Origin: Actinomadura violacea
GTDB taxonomy: Bacteria; Actinomycetota; Actinomycetes; Streptosporangiales; Streptosporangiaceae
DNA length: 64,000 nt
Assembly: GCF_017573465.1 (NCBI RefSeq)
Contig: NZ_JAGEPF010000026.1
Span: forward strand, 62,001 to 126,000
Direction of reading: 5' to 3'
The translations under genes and the position numbers were made by a program. Below, one piece after another: positions 8,384 to 17,003 of the stretch. The notes under the pieces are model-generated. The model made no database searches. It was not told where the DNA came from and saw nothing but the letters and a program-made list of their open reading frames with translations. Positions within the stretch are counted from its first letter, which is position 1; every line of letters begins with the position of its first letter.

Positions 8384-9318
8384 CGGCCCTCCCCGAGGCG
8401 GCGGGCGAGGAAGTCGCGGGTCTCCGCGTAGGCCCGTTGGTACTCCGGGATCCACGAGAAGTGCTGGACGAAGCCGTGCCCCGCGCCGGCGTACCGGCTG
8501 ACGGTCGCGTCCACGCCGGCGTCCGCGAGCCTCCGGCCGTACAACTCGCCCTCGTCGCGCAGCGGGTCGAGCTCGCCGGTGATGATCAGCGCCGGCGGCA
8601 GGCCGCCGAGGTCCGCCCGCTTGACCGGGGAGACGCGGGGGTCCGCCGGGTCGGCGCCGCTGCCGAGGTAGAAGGCGTTGAACGGCTTGAGCCCGGCCGT
8701 TTCTAGGCCGTGGCCGACGGCGTTCTCGCGCAGCGACGCGTAGCGGTCGACGGCGAAGTCCAGGTCGAGCGACGGATAGAACAGCACCTGGTGGGTGATC
8801 CGGTCGAAGCCGTCGTCGTGCGCCATCGCGGCGACCGCCGCCGCGAACGTGCCGCCGGAGCTGTCGCCCGCGACGGCCAGCGTCGTCCCGTCCCAGCCCA
8901 GGGCGTCGCCGTTCTCGGCGGCCCACCGGACCGCGGCGTAGCAGTCGTCGAGACCGGCGGGGAAGGCGTGCTCGGGCGCCAGCCGGTACCCGACGGAGAC
9001 GACCTTGAGCCCGGTCTCCTTGGCGAGGGACCGCGCGACGTGGTCGTGCGTCTCCAGGCTGCCGAGGAAGAACGCGCCGCCGTGGAAGTAGACCAGCAGG
9101 CCGTGCGCGCCCGCCTCGTCCGGTGTGTAGATCCGCACGGGGACCTCGCCTGCGGCGGTCCTCGCGGTGCGGTCCTCGACGGAGCGCAGCGGCAGGCGGT
9201 CGGCGACCGGTGCGACCTGCGCCTCCTCGCCGGCGCGCATCGCCGCCGGGTTCAGCGGACCGGGCGGCGGCGCCGGCAGGGCGGCGAGGGCCTTGGCGAT
9301 CTCGGGGTGCAGCGGCAT
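8380..9318 (-). CDS. HSL-family alpha/beta hydrolase (esterase)
   Basis: A protein of 312 residues of the hormone-sensitive-lipase type. The oxyanion-hole motif HGGAFFLG and the nucleophile elbow GDSSGG are present, and the acid and base appear as GELDPLRDEG and GAGHGF. No signal peptide is seen, so it should cleave small carboxylic esters in the cytosol. It lies 4 bases after the FAD monooxygenase gene and overlaps the metallo-hydrolase gene, within the six-gene minus-strand operon. Confidence 0.9.
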   Translation of the reverse strand: MPLHPEIAKALAALPAPPPGPLNPAAMRAGEEAQVAPVADRLPLRSVEDRTARTAAGEVPVRIYTPDEAGAHGLLVYFHGGAFFLGSLETHDHVARSLAKETGLKVVSVGYRLAPEHAFPAGLDDCYAAVRWAAENGDALGWDGTTLAVAGDSSGGTFAAAVAAMAHDDGFDRITHQVLFYPSLDLDFAVDRYASLRENAVGHGLETAGLKPFNAFYLGSGADPADPRVSPVKRADLGGLPPALIITGELDPLRDEGELYGRRLADAGVDATVSRYAGAGHGFVQHFSWIPEYQRAYAETRDFLARRLGEGR

Positions 9319-9322
9319 GGCC

Positions 9323-10453
9323 TCAGACCTCCGCCCTCTGCGCGGGCCGCTGCGACGCGGGCTTCTGGCCCGGGAAGACCTCGTCGACCTCGTCCTCGCT
9401 CCAGCCCTGCCGCGAGATCCGCTGCAGCTCGTCGGTCACCGGCTTGCGGGTCGCCTGGTACAGCGCGAGCGCCTCCGGGACCGAGTCCGCCTCCTGGAGC
9501 GCGTCGGCGAGGGCGCCGGCGTCGAGGATCGCGGAGTTCGCGCCCTGGCCCTGGTGGTGCAGCATCGAGTGCGCCGCGTCGCCGAGCAGCACGACGGAGC
9601 CGGAGTGCCACGTGCGCACCGGGTCGATGTCGTAGACGGCGCGGCAGTTGACGGTGTCCATGTCGAGGCCGCGGGTGATGTCCACGATCCGCTCGTCGAA
9701 GCCCTCGACCGTCCTGAGCAGGTCGTCCTTGGTGACGGACGGTGCCCACGTGCCGTCGGGGCACAGCGCGGTGATGTCGAAGGAGACCTGGCCGCGGTGG
9801 CGCAGCGGCAGCAGGTAGACCTTCGTGCCCCGGCCGATGTACATCCGCAGGTTGTCGTCGACGACCATGCCGGACGCGTCGTCGATGTCGATGACGGCGC
9901 GGTAGGCGTGCTCGCCGGAGAAGACCGGTCCGGCGGCGGAGAACAGCTGCTCGCGGACCACCGACTTGATGCCGTCGGCCCCGACCACCAGGTCGGCCTC
10001 GACGGTGGTCCCGTTGGCGCAGGTCAGGACGGCACCGTCGCCCCGGTCCTCGATCCTCTCCAGCTTGTGGCCGAGGCGGACCATGCCGGCGGGCAGCACC
10101 GACAGCAGCGCCTCGATGAAGTCGCCGCGGTGGATCAGGTGGGTGGTCTCGCCGAAGGCGTCGATCTCCGGCCACGCCTCGACCATGATCCGCTCACCGG
10201 TCGCGGTGAGGATCTCGAAGTAGTCGCTCGGGGAGCTGACCTTCCGGATGGCGTCGGCGATGCCCCACCGGCGGAACCGGTCCATGGTGGACGGGCGCAG
10301 GCCGATGCCGGCGCCCACCTCGCGGATCCGGGACGCCTGCTCGTAGACGGTGACGGTGGCGCCGAGCAGGCTCAGGGCCTTCGCCGCGGCCGCGCCGCCG
10401 TACCCCGCGCCGACGACGGCGATGTTCAGTTTCTTCAGGTCCGAGGACTGCAT
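9323..10453 (-). CDS. FAD-dependent aromatic-ring monooxygenase
   Basis: A protein of 376 residues of the flavoprotein hydroxylase (salicylate or 6-hydroxynicotinate hydroxylase-like) class. It has GAGYGGAAAAKAL with an acidic end VYEQ, the DG motif VGADGIKSVVR, and the GD motif VVLLGDAAHSMLHHQGQG. These enzymes use NAD(P)H and O2 to hydroxylate an aromatic ring, often with decarboxylation. HHQGQG and the overall length favour a small aromatic acid as substrate. Its place between the phosphotriesterase-like and esterase genes suggests that an ester or lactone product is hydroxylated or ring-opened stepwise. Confidence 0.88.
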   Translation of the reverse strand: MQSSDLKKLNIAVVGAGYGGAAAAKALSLLGATVTVYEQASRIREVGAGIGLRPSTMDRFRRWGIADAIRKVSSPSDYFEILTATGERIMVEAWPEIDAFGETTHLIHRGDFIEALLSVLPAGMVRLGHKLERIEDRGDGAVLTCANGTTVEADLVVGADGIKSVVREQLFSAAGPVFSGEHAYRAVIDIDDASGMVVDDNLRMYIGRGTKVYLLPLRHRGQVSFDITALCPDGTWAPSVTKDDLLRTVEGFDERIVDITRGLDMDTVNCRAVYDIDPVRTWHSGSVVLLGDAAHSMLHHQGQGANSAILDAGALADALQEADSVPEALALYQATRKPVTDELQRISRQGWSEDEVDEVFPGQKPASQRPAQRAEV

Positions 10454-10469
10454 AGAGCTGGGGTCCTTG

Positions 10470-11426
10470 TCAGTTCTTGAGGGAGAGGAAGTCGGCGGGG
10501 TTGTCGACGAAGACCGTCCTGATGGCGGCGTCGTCGAGCCCGGCGGCGCGCAGGTCCGGGATGAGGTCCTCGAAGATGTAGTTCACGGTGTGGCCCTTCA
10601 CGCCCGGCCAGCCCAGCGGGCTGCAGTTGGCGTCGGCCGAGGCGAGCACCTGCCCGAGCCGGCCTTCACCGGCGATGAAGCGGAGGAAGTGGTCCAGGCG
10701 CTCCTTGCGCGGACGGGCCCAGAACGGCGGGTCCGGGAGCTCGGTCTCGTAGCCGAAGGTGTCGAACCCGATCCGGCCGCCCTGGTCGGCGATCCAGGTG
10801 TCGCGGGTCTTGTCCGCGTTGACGCCGTCGTCGACGTGCCCGAAGAGCACCCGGTCGAGGGGCAGCCCCTCCTCGGCGAAGATCGCGATGGCGTTCTCGG
10901 CGTCGATGGCCAGGTGGGTGAGGATGCCCGCCCCGGTCGCCTTGGACGCGCGGGCGGCCGCGCGGTAGATGCGCTTGTCCAGCTCCGTCATGCGGCCGCC
11001 GCGGCTCACCCCGACCTTGATGACGCCGGCGCGGCCGCCCGTGCCGCCGATGCCCACGGTGATCTCGTGGACGAAGTGCCGGGCCAGGTAGTCGACGCTC
11101 GCCCGCGCGAAGAACGGCAGGGCGGTGTCGCCGCCGACGAACCCGGTGCAGGCCACGATGTGGACGCCGGTCTTCGCCGACAGCGACCGGTAGTAGTCGA
11201 CGTCGCGGCCGTTGCAGATGCCGGTCACGTCCACGAACGTCCCGCCGCCGTGCTCGCGGAACGCGCGCAGCTTCGGGACGGTCTCGGCGTACCGCTCCTC
11301 CGGCGTCTTCCACCACTTCGTGTCCAGCTCCGAGCCGGGCATCCCGTACCCGATGTGCTCGTGGACGGCCACGACCCCCAGCTCCTCGGCGGGAATCGGC
11401 CCCAGGACGGTGTTCACCCTCGACAT
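10470..11426 (-). CDS. phosphotriesterase-like metal-dependent hydrolase (intact site)
   Basis: A protein of about 318 residues with the amidohydrolase-superfamily TIM barrel of the phosphotriesterase group. All expected metal ligands can be placed: H22 and H24 (VHEHIG), the carboxylated lysine K137 (GVIKVGV), H171 (LTHLAID), H197 (FGHVDD) and D265 (ASADAN). Members are lactonases, esterases or organophosphate hydrolases. ATG 11426 is chosen since MSRVNTVLGP aligns with the start of the neighbouring paralogue. It is the second gene of the operon, directly after a degenerate paralogue. Confidence 0.87.
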   Translation of the reverse strand: MSRVNTVLGPIPAEELGVVAVHEHIGYGMPGSELDTKWWKTPEERYAETVPKLRAFREHGGGTFVDVTGICNGRDVDYYRSLSAKTGVHIVACTGFVGGDTALPFFARASVDYLARHFVHEITVGIGGTGGRAGVIKVGVSRGGRMTELDKRIYRAAARASKATGAGILTHLAIDAENAIAIFAEEGLPLDRVLFGHVDDGVNADKTRDTWIADQGGRIGFDTFGYETELPDPPFWARPRKERLDHFLRFIAGEGRLGQVLASADANCSPLGWPGVKGHTVNYIFEDLIPDLRAAGLDDAAIRTVFVDNPADFLSLKN

Positions 11427-11452
11427 TCGTCTCGCTCCAAACCTCAGGAAGA

Positions 11453-12442
11453 TCAGCGCACGGTCAGCAGGTCGCGCGGGTTGCCGGCGAGGATGCGCTC
11501 GGCGTCCTCGCCGCCGAGCCCCAGCGACGCCGCCAGGGGGACGAACACCGAGGCGACGTGGCTGAACGGCAGGTCGTAGGCGGCCTGGCCCTTGGCCACG
11601 CCGATCGCGTTGCCCGACAGCAGGATCCGGTCGCCGTGGCCGGCCCCGACGAGGTCGAGCACCAGGGCGGCGCGCTCGCGGTCGGTGACGTGCGCGCCGT
11701 CGTCGTTCAGGCCGACGTGGTCGATCGCGACGTAGGCGCCGCGGCGGGCGACCGCGAGAGGGGCGCCGGCCTCGACCGCGTCCCTGCGGTCGAGGCCGCC
11801 GACGACGACCCGGTCGGCCGGGAGGCCCTCGTCCAGGACGACGTCGAGGTCGTGCACGGCGTCCTTGCCGTAGCGGACGGAGAGGGGGACACCGGTGGCC
11901 GACGCGGTGCGGGCCGCGCCGCGGAACAGGCTCTCGTCGGTCGCGGTCATGCCCGCGCGGGTCGCGGCGGTGGCGACGAGGCCCGCGGCGCCCCGCCGCT
12001 CCACGCGCGGGACCACCATGCCCTCGGTGATCTCCTTGGTGAACAGGTCGGCGAACCGCTCCGCGGGCCACGGCGTCGGCGGGTTGGTCTGCGGAGTCAG
12101 GAAGTAGCCGCCGAGCATCTCCTCCGGGCCCATGCCGGTGGACGCGACGATGTGCACCCCCGTCGCCCGCGACAGCGCCTCGTACAGCGGCACGTCCCGG
12201 CCGTGGAACATGCCGGTGCTGTCGACGATCGTCCGTCCGCCGTGCTCGCGGAAGTCCGCCAGCTTCGCCGCGAGGGTCTCGAAGATCTCCGCGCGGTCGA
12301 TGACGACGTCGAACGCGTGCTCGGCGCCGGGCACCACGGAGAGCAGGGCCTCGTGGACGGCGACGACGCCGAGGTCGTCCGCCGGGACGGGGCCGAGGAC
12401 GGTGTTCACGGTGCTTCTCTCGGCGGTCTGTGCGCCGGTCAT
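11453..12442 (-). CDS. degenerate phosphotriesterase-family paralogue (probable pseudoenzyme)
   Basis: A protein of about 329 residues that aligns along its whole length with the next gene product (NTVLGPVPADDLGVVAVHE, FREHGGRTIVD and DEGLPADRV are shared blocks). Metal ligands are mostly lost: the second histidine is A32 (HEA), the carboxylated lysine is A157, the two barrel histidines are R190 and G216, and the aspartate is N278. Only H30 remains. The frame is open and codon use is normal, so it appears to be selected as a protein, perhaps as a partner or regulator of the active copy. ATG 12442 follows AAAGGA by 7 bases; GTG 12448 is less well placed. Confidence 0.8.
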   Translation of the reverse strand: MTGAQTAERSTVNTVLGPVPADDLGVVAVHEALLSVVPGAEHAFDVVIDRAEIFETLAAKLADFREHGGRTIVDSTGMFHGRDVPLYEALSRATGVHIVASTGMGPEEMLGGYFLTPQTNPPTPWPAERFADLFTKEITEGMVVPRVERRGAAGLVATAATRAGMTATDESLFRGAARTASATGVPLSVRYGKDAVHDLDVVLDEGLPADRVVVGGLDRRDAVEAGAPLAVARRGAYVAIDHVGLNDDGAHVTDRERAALVLDLVGAGHGDRILLSGNAIGVAKGQAAYDLPFSHVASVFVPLAASLGLGGEDAERILAGNPRDLLTVR

Positions 12443-12464
12443 CGGCACTTCCTTTCGTCGGCCC

Positions 12465-12500
12465 TTTACGTCACGTCAAGTGAACTTGCGTCATGTAAGA
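12465..12500. promoter_or_regulatory. operator/promoter region of the hydrolase operon
   Basis: Positions 12465-12485 match 14224-14244 at 20 of 21 bases in the same orientation (core TCACGTCAAGTGAAC). Here the site extends into a quasi-palindrome centred on CAAGT-GA-ACTTG (12477-12488) with outer arms TTAC.T.ACG and CGT.A.GTAA up to about 12499. It overlaps the exporter gene stop codon and precedes the hydrolase operon. It is probably bound by the TetR encoded at 14309 (inference). Confidence 0.65.
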
Positions 12501-14128
12501 CTTACCAGATCGCGGGCACCGGTGCCGTCCGCCTCGGGCGCGGCCTCGCGGTGGCCGACCAGGCCGACCAGCGTCAGCACGCCCGCCGCCGCCGCGCACA
12601 GGCCCGCGACGAGGAAGGCGGTGTTGTACGCGGAGCCGAGCGACTCGAAGGCGAGCTGGTGCAGCTGATGCGGCATCGGCACCGGCCGAGCGCCCGGACC
12701 GGCGCCCGGCACCACGGGCATCGAGTTGATCGCCATGGCGCCGCCCTCGTGGGCGATGCCGCCCGCGACGCCGGAGTACGGCGCCTGCAGGCCGGAGGCG
12801 CCGATCACCCGGCCGAGCCCGGCGAGCAGGGCGTCGTTGGCCTTGCCGATCGCGAGCGCGGCGATCAGCACCGGGCCGAGCGCGAACCCGAAGTCGCGCA
12901 GCAGGTTGGTCGTCGCGCTCGCCATGCCCGCGAGCCGGACCGGGACCGTGTTGATCGCGACGGCGGTGATGGAGCCGACCGTCAGCGCGAAGCCGCAGCC
13001 GAGCAGCGTCATCGGCGCGACGAACCTGGTCCAGCCCATGTCGGCGACGTCGAACGTCGAGCACCAGATGTCAGCGGCGGCCATCAGCGCGAAGCCGCCC
13101 GACAGCACCCACCGCGGCGAGACCGTGCGGATGAGCCGGGAGACGACCGGCACCAGCAGGAACGCCGGGCCCTGGATGAACAGGAACAGCACGCCGATCT
13201 TGAGCGCGCTCTGGTGCTGGACTGCGCCGAGCCAGATGCTCATCGAGTAGCAGGTGGCGAGGAACGCGAACATGCCGACGACCGTGGCGATCGCGACGAT
13301 CGCGTAGGCGCGGTTGGCGAACAGCCGCAGGTTCAGCAGCGGCACGGGCGTCCGCAGCTCGATCGCGACGAACGCGGCGAGCAGGACGACGCCGGCGGCG
13401 AACGCGGCGAGGATCTCCGGCCGGGTGAAGCCGCTCTCCGACCCCTGCGTGGCGGCGAACAGCAGCGCGACGAGGCCGAGCGCCAGCGTGATCTGGCCGG
13501 GCACGTCCAGCTTGCGGCCCTGCGGGGCGGACGAGTCGGTCGCCGCGAAGGTGATCAGGAACGACAGCACGGCGGCGCCGATGACGACGGCGTACGCGCC
13601 GCGCCAGCCGCCGTTCTCGGCGAAGGCGCCGCCGAGCAGCGGCGAGATCGCCGCGCCGATGGACAGGAAGCCCGCCCACAGCGCGATGGCCCGGGTGCGC
13701 GCCTCCTGGTCCGGCGCGACCGCCGCGATCATCGCGAGCGAGATCGGGTACAGGATCGCCGCGCCGACGCCGGCGACGACCTGGCCGGCCCACATCACCT
13801 GGACCGTCCCGGCCAGGCAGCAGACCAGCGAGCCGATCACGGTGAGGACGGCGCCGGCCTGGAGCAGCCGCTTGCGGCCGAACAGGTCGCCGATCACGCC
13901 GGTGGTCAGCTCCAGGACCACCATCGGGATGGCGAACGCGGCGGTGATCCAGGTGAGCTGCGATCCGGTGGTCGCGAACTCCTGCTGGAAGGTGCCGTTG
14001 AGGGCGCCGGGCAGCGAGTACGCCACCTGCGCGAGCAGGACCGCGAAGCAGCCGGCGACCACCGTCGGGGCGGGGCCCGGCGTGCGCGCGCCGGATGACG
14101 GCCTCCGTGCGTGGCTGTAGCGCGTCAT
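12491..14128 (-). CDS. MFS transporter, DHA2-type (14-helix) exporter
   Basis: A protein of about 545 residues, the usual length for 14-helix DHA2 drug:proton antiporters. Features include a first helix near VVAGCFAVLLAQVAYSLPG, the LTWITAAFAIPMVVLELTTGVIGDLFGRKRLL motif-A region, and many further hydrophobic helices. It should move a small hydrophobic compound across the cell membrane. ATG 14128 follows AAGGAG. It is divergent from a TetR gene, and the shared operator suggests that export and hydrolysis of the same compound are co-regulated. Confidence 0.88.
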   Translation of the reverse strand: MTRYSHARRPSSGARTPGPAPTVVAGCFAVLLAQVAYSLPGALNGTFQQEFATTGSQLTWITAAFAIPMVVLELTTGVIGDLFGRKRLLQAGAVLTVIGSLVCCLAGTVQVMWAGQVVAGVGAAILYPISLAMIAAVAPDQEARTRAIALWAGFLSIGAAISPLLGGAFAENGGWRGAYAVVIGAAVLSFLITFAATDSSAPQGRKLDVPGQITLALGLVALLFAATQGSESGFTRPEILAAFAAGVVLLAAFVAIELRTPVPLLNLRLFANRAYAIVAIATVVGMFAFLATCYSMSIWLGAVQHQSALKIGVLFLFIQGPAFLLVPVVSRLIRTVSPRWVLSGGFALMAAADIWCSTFDVADMGWTRFVAPMTLLGCGFALTVGSITAVAINTVPVRLAGMASATTNLLRDFGFALGPVLIAALAIGKANDALLAGLGRVIGASGLQAPYSGVAGGIAHEGGAMAINSMPVVPGAGPGARPVPMPHQLHQLAFESLGSAYNTAFLVAGLCAAAAGVLTLVGLVGHREAAPEADGTGARDLVSLT

Positions 14129-14223
14129 TGGGGACTCCTTGTGGGTGCGGGGCGTCCTCGCGTTCACCGGGCCGGAGCCGTGTGAGTGAGATCACCCGTC
14201 GTGGACGCACGGTGTCACATGGA

Positions 14224-14244
14224 TTTACATCACGTCAAGTGAAC
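14224..14244. promoter_or_regulatory. operator candidate between exporter and TetR genes
   Basis: A 21-base element with core TCACGTCAAGTGAAC lies between the divergent exporter and TetR starts. It differs at one base from 12465-12485 before the hydrolase operon. The inner half-sites TCAC and GTGA form a short inverted repeat. The location fits autoregulation by the TetR and repression of the exporter. Confidence 0.65.
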
Positions 14245-14308
14245 AACCTGCACGTATGCTGAGCGGGTAGACCGAAAGGAGTGCTGACGCGTGCGCTAGG
14301 GTTGCCGG

Positions 14309-14923
14309 GTGGCGAGCCTGCGCGAAGCACAGAAGGAAATGACCCGGCGGCTGATCCTCGACGCGGGGCTCGAGCTGTTCTCCGCCAAGGGCTACCTCGC
14401 CACCACCGTCGAGGACATCGCCGGCGCGGTCGGCACCACCCGGGTCACCTTCTACGCGCACTTCCCGTCCAAGGGCGAGCTGATGAAGGCGCTCATCGCC
14501 GAGCGCCTCAACGAGGTGCTCCGGCGCAGCAGGTCCCCGCAGCACGGGTCGACCGCGCTGGACCTGGTGGAAGCGGTGCGGGACGGCCGCCGCGCGACGA
14601 TCGCGGCCTGGCTCGCGCAGACCTCCGAGCGGTGGCCCGAGATCCACCCCATCATCCGGATCGGCCGCGACGCCGCCGCCGCCGAACCGGAGCTGCGCAA
14701 CCTCGTGGAGCGCTGGCTGGAGGAGGCGATCAGCGACGTCGAGGACGGCCTGACCGCCGCCGGGCGCTTCGAGCCGCACCAGCGGCACTTCCGCGGCGTC
14801 CTCGCGATGGCGCAGCTCGACTACGTGGCCCAGAACTGGGCCGGCGCCGACTGGAAGCTGGACCGCGAGCAGATGCTCGCGGAGCTGACCGACAGCTGGT
14901 TCGGGCTGATCGGCGCGCGCTGA
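14309..14923 (+). CDS. TetR family transcriptional regulator
   Basis: A protein of 204 residues starting at GTG 14309. The DNA-binding domain is at residues about 10-60 (LILDAGLELFSAKGYLATTVEDIAGAVGTTRVTFYAHF, shown here only to place it: key helices are TVEDIAGAVG and TRVTFYAHF). The C-terminal part is a helical ligand domain. It is divergent from the DHA2 exporter, and both that promoter and the hydrolase operon carry the same 21-base element, so it is the likely local regulator of all eight genes. Confidence 0.9.
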   Translation: MASLREAQKEMTRRLILDAGLELFSAKGYLATTVEDIAGAVGTTRVTFYAHFPSKGELMKALIAERLNEVLRRSRSPQHGSTALDLVEAVRDGRRATIAAWLAQTSERWPEIHPIIRIGRDAAAAEPELRNLVERWLEEAISDVEDGLTAAGRFEPHQRHFRGVLAMAQLDYVAQNWAGADWKLDREQMLAELTDSWFGLIGAR

Positions 14924-14958
14924 CCGGCCGCGCGCCCGCCCCGGAACCGCGGCGTCAG
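14920..14958. terminator. hairpin joining converging TetR and IclR gene ends
   Basis: CTGAC plus GCCGCG (14920-14924 and 14927-14932, two-base bulge) pairs with CGCGGC plus GTCAG (14948-14958). The stop codons of both genes lie in the outer stem and pair with each other. Bidirectional terminator is the likely role. Confidence 0.5.
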
Positions 14959-15725
14959 TCCCCCAGGTCGCGCTCCAGCGCGTCGGCCGCCGACCGCAGC
15001 GTGGCGACCAGCGCGGGCAGCCGCTCCTTCTCGTACCGCGCGCTCGGCATCGACACCGACAGCCCGGCGACGACCTCGCCCTCCGGGGCGCGCACGGGCA
15101 CGCCGACCGCGACGACGCCCCGCTCCGACCGGCCCTGGTTGAGCGCGAACCCGTTGCGGCGCACCCCCGCCAGGTCCGCGTGCAGGACGTCCGGGTCGGG
15201 CCGGTCGCCCGGCCGCTCGTCGTAGCGCTCGGCGGCGTACAGCGACTCCAGCTGCTCGGGCGGCAGTTCGGCGAGGAGCAGCAGCCCGGCGGTGGTGCGG
15301 TGGGCGGGGAACACCATGCCCTCGCGCGAGCCGACCCGCAGCGCCTGCCGCGACTCGACGCTGGCGATGAAGCGGACCGTGGCGCCGGTGCGGACGGTGA
15401 GGTTCGCGGACTCGTCGAGCCGCTCGGCCAGCCGGTGCAGGTGCGGCAGCGCGGCGGCCCGCAGCCGCGCCGCGGCCGACTGGGAGTGGGCGGCGAGCTC
15501 CAGGACGGGCCCGACGCGGTACGCGCGGCCCTCGTCGCGGACCGCGAAGTCGCGGTAGACGAGCATCGCGAGCAGCCGGTGCGCGGTCGAGTTCGCGACG
15601 CCGAGCCGCTGCGCGACCTCGGTGACCGTGAGCGGCCCTTCGAGCTGCAGCATCGCGGCGATGCGCAGCGCGTTGTCGACGCTCGCGATGGCGTACGGCG
15701 GCGGCGCCTTGAGCGGCTTGTCCAC
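14955..15725 (-). CDS. IclR family transcriptional regulator of the gentisate operon
   Basis: A protein of 256 residues starting at GTG 15725. The winged helix-turn-helix is at about residues 13-70 (LTVTEVAQRLGVANSTAHRLL), and the IclR effector domain covers about 85-250 (including VFPAHRTTAGLLLLA and NQGRSERGVVAVGVPV). It is divergent from a complete gentisate operon, the standard arrangement in actinobacteria, where such regulators respond to the aromatic acid. The inverted repeat in the 60-base intergenic region is its likely site. Confidence 0.88.
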   Translation of the reverse strand: MDKPLKAPPPYAIASVDNALRIAAMLQLEGPLTVTEVAQRLGVANSTAHRLLAMLVYRDFAVRDEGRAYRVGPVLELAAHSQSAAARLRAAALPHLHRLAERLDESANLTVRTGATVRFIASVESRQALRVGSREGMVFPAHRTTAGLLLLAELPPEQLESLYAAERYDERPGDRPDPDVLHADLAGVRRNGFALNQGRSERGVVAVGVPVRAPEGEVVAGLSVSMPSARYEKERLPALVATLRSAADALERDLGD

Positions 15726-15749
15726 GCGGGTCCCCGAGTTCTGTAGAGC

Positions 15750-15764
15750 AGAATTTCCTATTCT
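15750..15764. promoter_or_regulatory. IclR operator candidate
   Basis: AGAAT-TTCCT-ATTCT is a perfect 5+5 inverted repeat in the short AT-rich gap between the divergent IclR and gentisate dioxygenase genes. It would cover both promoters. Confidence 0.5.
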
Positions 15765-15785
15765 TCAGAGCGTACTCGCAGGACG

Positions 15786-17003
15786 ATGACCGGTATGACC
15801 AGCACTCCTGCCGACACCCTCGGGCCTGCTCCGGCGGAATCGCCCGTGAAGTTGCGGGCCGTGGACGCGCCCGGCCAGCCGGAGGTCACCCCCGAGCTGG
15901 AGGACCTCTACCGCGGCTTCGAGGCCGAACTGCTCGTCCCGCTGTGGACGGAGATCGGCGGCCTGATGCCGCCCCATCCCCGCTCCAGCGCCGTCCCGCA
16001 TCTGTGGAAGTGGGACCGGCTGGTCGGCCTCGCCGACCAGGCGGGGCGGATCGTCCCGGTGGGGCGCGGCGGCGAACGCCGCGCGATCGCCCTCGCCAAC
16101 CCGGGGCTCGGCGGCCGCCCGTTCGCGTCGCCGACGCTGTGGGCGGCGATCCAGTACCTCATGCCCGGCGAGGACGCGCCCGAGCACCGCCACACCCAGC
16201 ACGCCTTCCGCTTCGTCGTCGAGGGCTCCGGGGTGTGGACGGTCGTCGGCGGCGACCCCGTGCCGATGAACCGCGGCGACTTCCTGCCGCAGGCCGGCTG
16301 GAACTGGCACGCCCACCACAACGCCACCGACCGTCCGATGGCGTGGATCGACGGCCTCGACATCCCGTTCCAGTACCTGACCGAGGCGCAGTTCTTCGAG
16401 TTCGGGCGCGACGAGATCTCCGACGCCGAGCGCATCACGCCCGAGCGGTCCCGCGCCGAGCGGCTCTGGGGCCACCCCGGGCTCCGCCCCGTCGGCGTCG
16501 CGCACACCACGCCCGGTTCGCCGCTGCTCTCCTACAAGTGGGAGCACACCGACCGCGCCCTGGCCGACCAGCTCGCGCTGGAGAAGGAGGGGCACGCCGC
16601 GACGGTGGAGCCCGGCCACGCCGCCGTCCGCTACACCGACCCCGCCGACGGCACCGACGTGCTCCCGACCCTGCGCGCCGAGTTCCACCGGGTCGCCCGG
16701 GGCGCCGAGACGGCCCCGGTCCGCGAGACCGGATCCAGCGTCTACCAGGTCTTCGACGGCTCCGGCACGGTGACGGTCGGCGACCGGACCTGGTCGGTGA
16801 CGCGCGGGGACCTTTTCGTCGTCCCGTCCTGGGAACCGTTCTCGGTGCGGTCCGAGGCCGGGCCGTCCGACTCCGACTCCGGGGCCCTGGACCTGTTCCG
16901 CTTCGGCGACGCGCCCGTCTTCGAGGCCCTGAAACTGCACCGGACCGCCACCCACCGAACCGCCACCCACCGAACCGCCACCCACCGAACCGCCACCCGC
17001 TGA
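15786..17003 (+). CDS. gentisate 1,2-dioxygenase with repeat-derived C-terminal tail
   Basis: A protein of 405 residues with two cupin domains. The first holds the iron ligands (EHRHTQHAFRFVVEG and GDFLPQAGWNWHAHH), the second is metal-free (VYQVFDGSGTVTVGDRTWSV). It opens the ring of gentisate to maleylpyruvate using Fe(II) and O2. The last 21 residues are four HRTAT units plus R, unlike the normal family end, and come from a DNA tandem repeat. The start is uncertain: ATG 15786 is close to AGGA (2 bases), ATG 15795 is 11 bases away. First gene of the operon that continues with FAH-type hydrolase, isomerase and 3-hydroxybenzoate hydroxylase. Confidence 0.9.
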   Translation: MTGMTSTPADTLGPAPAESPVKLRAVDAPGQPEVTPELEDLYRGFEAELLVPLWTEIGGLMPPHPRSSAVPHLWKWDRLVGLADQAGRIVPVGRGGERRAIALANPGLGGRPFASPTLWAAIQYLMPGEDAPEHRHTQHAFRFVVEGSGVWTVVGGDPVPMNRGDFLPQAGWNWHAHHNATDRPMAWIDGLDIPFQYLTEAQFFEFGRDEISDAERITPERSRAERLWGHPGLRPVGVAHTTPGSPLLSYKWEHTDRALADQLALEKEGHAATVEPGHAAVRYTDPADGTDVLPTLRAEFHRVARGAETAPVRETGSSVYQVFDGSGTVTVGDRTWSVTRGDLFVVPSWEPFSVRSEAGPSDSDSGALDLFRFGDAPVFEALKLHRTATHRTATHRTATHRTATR

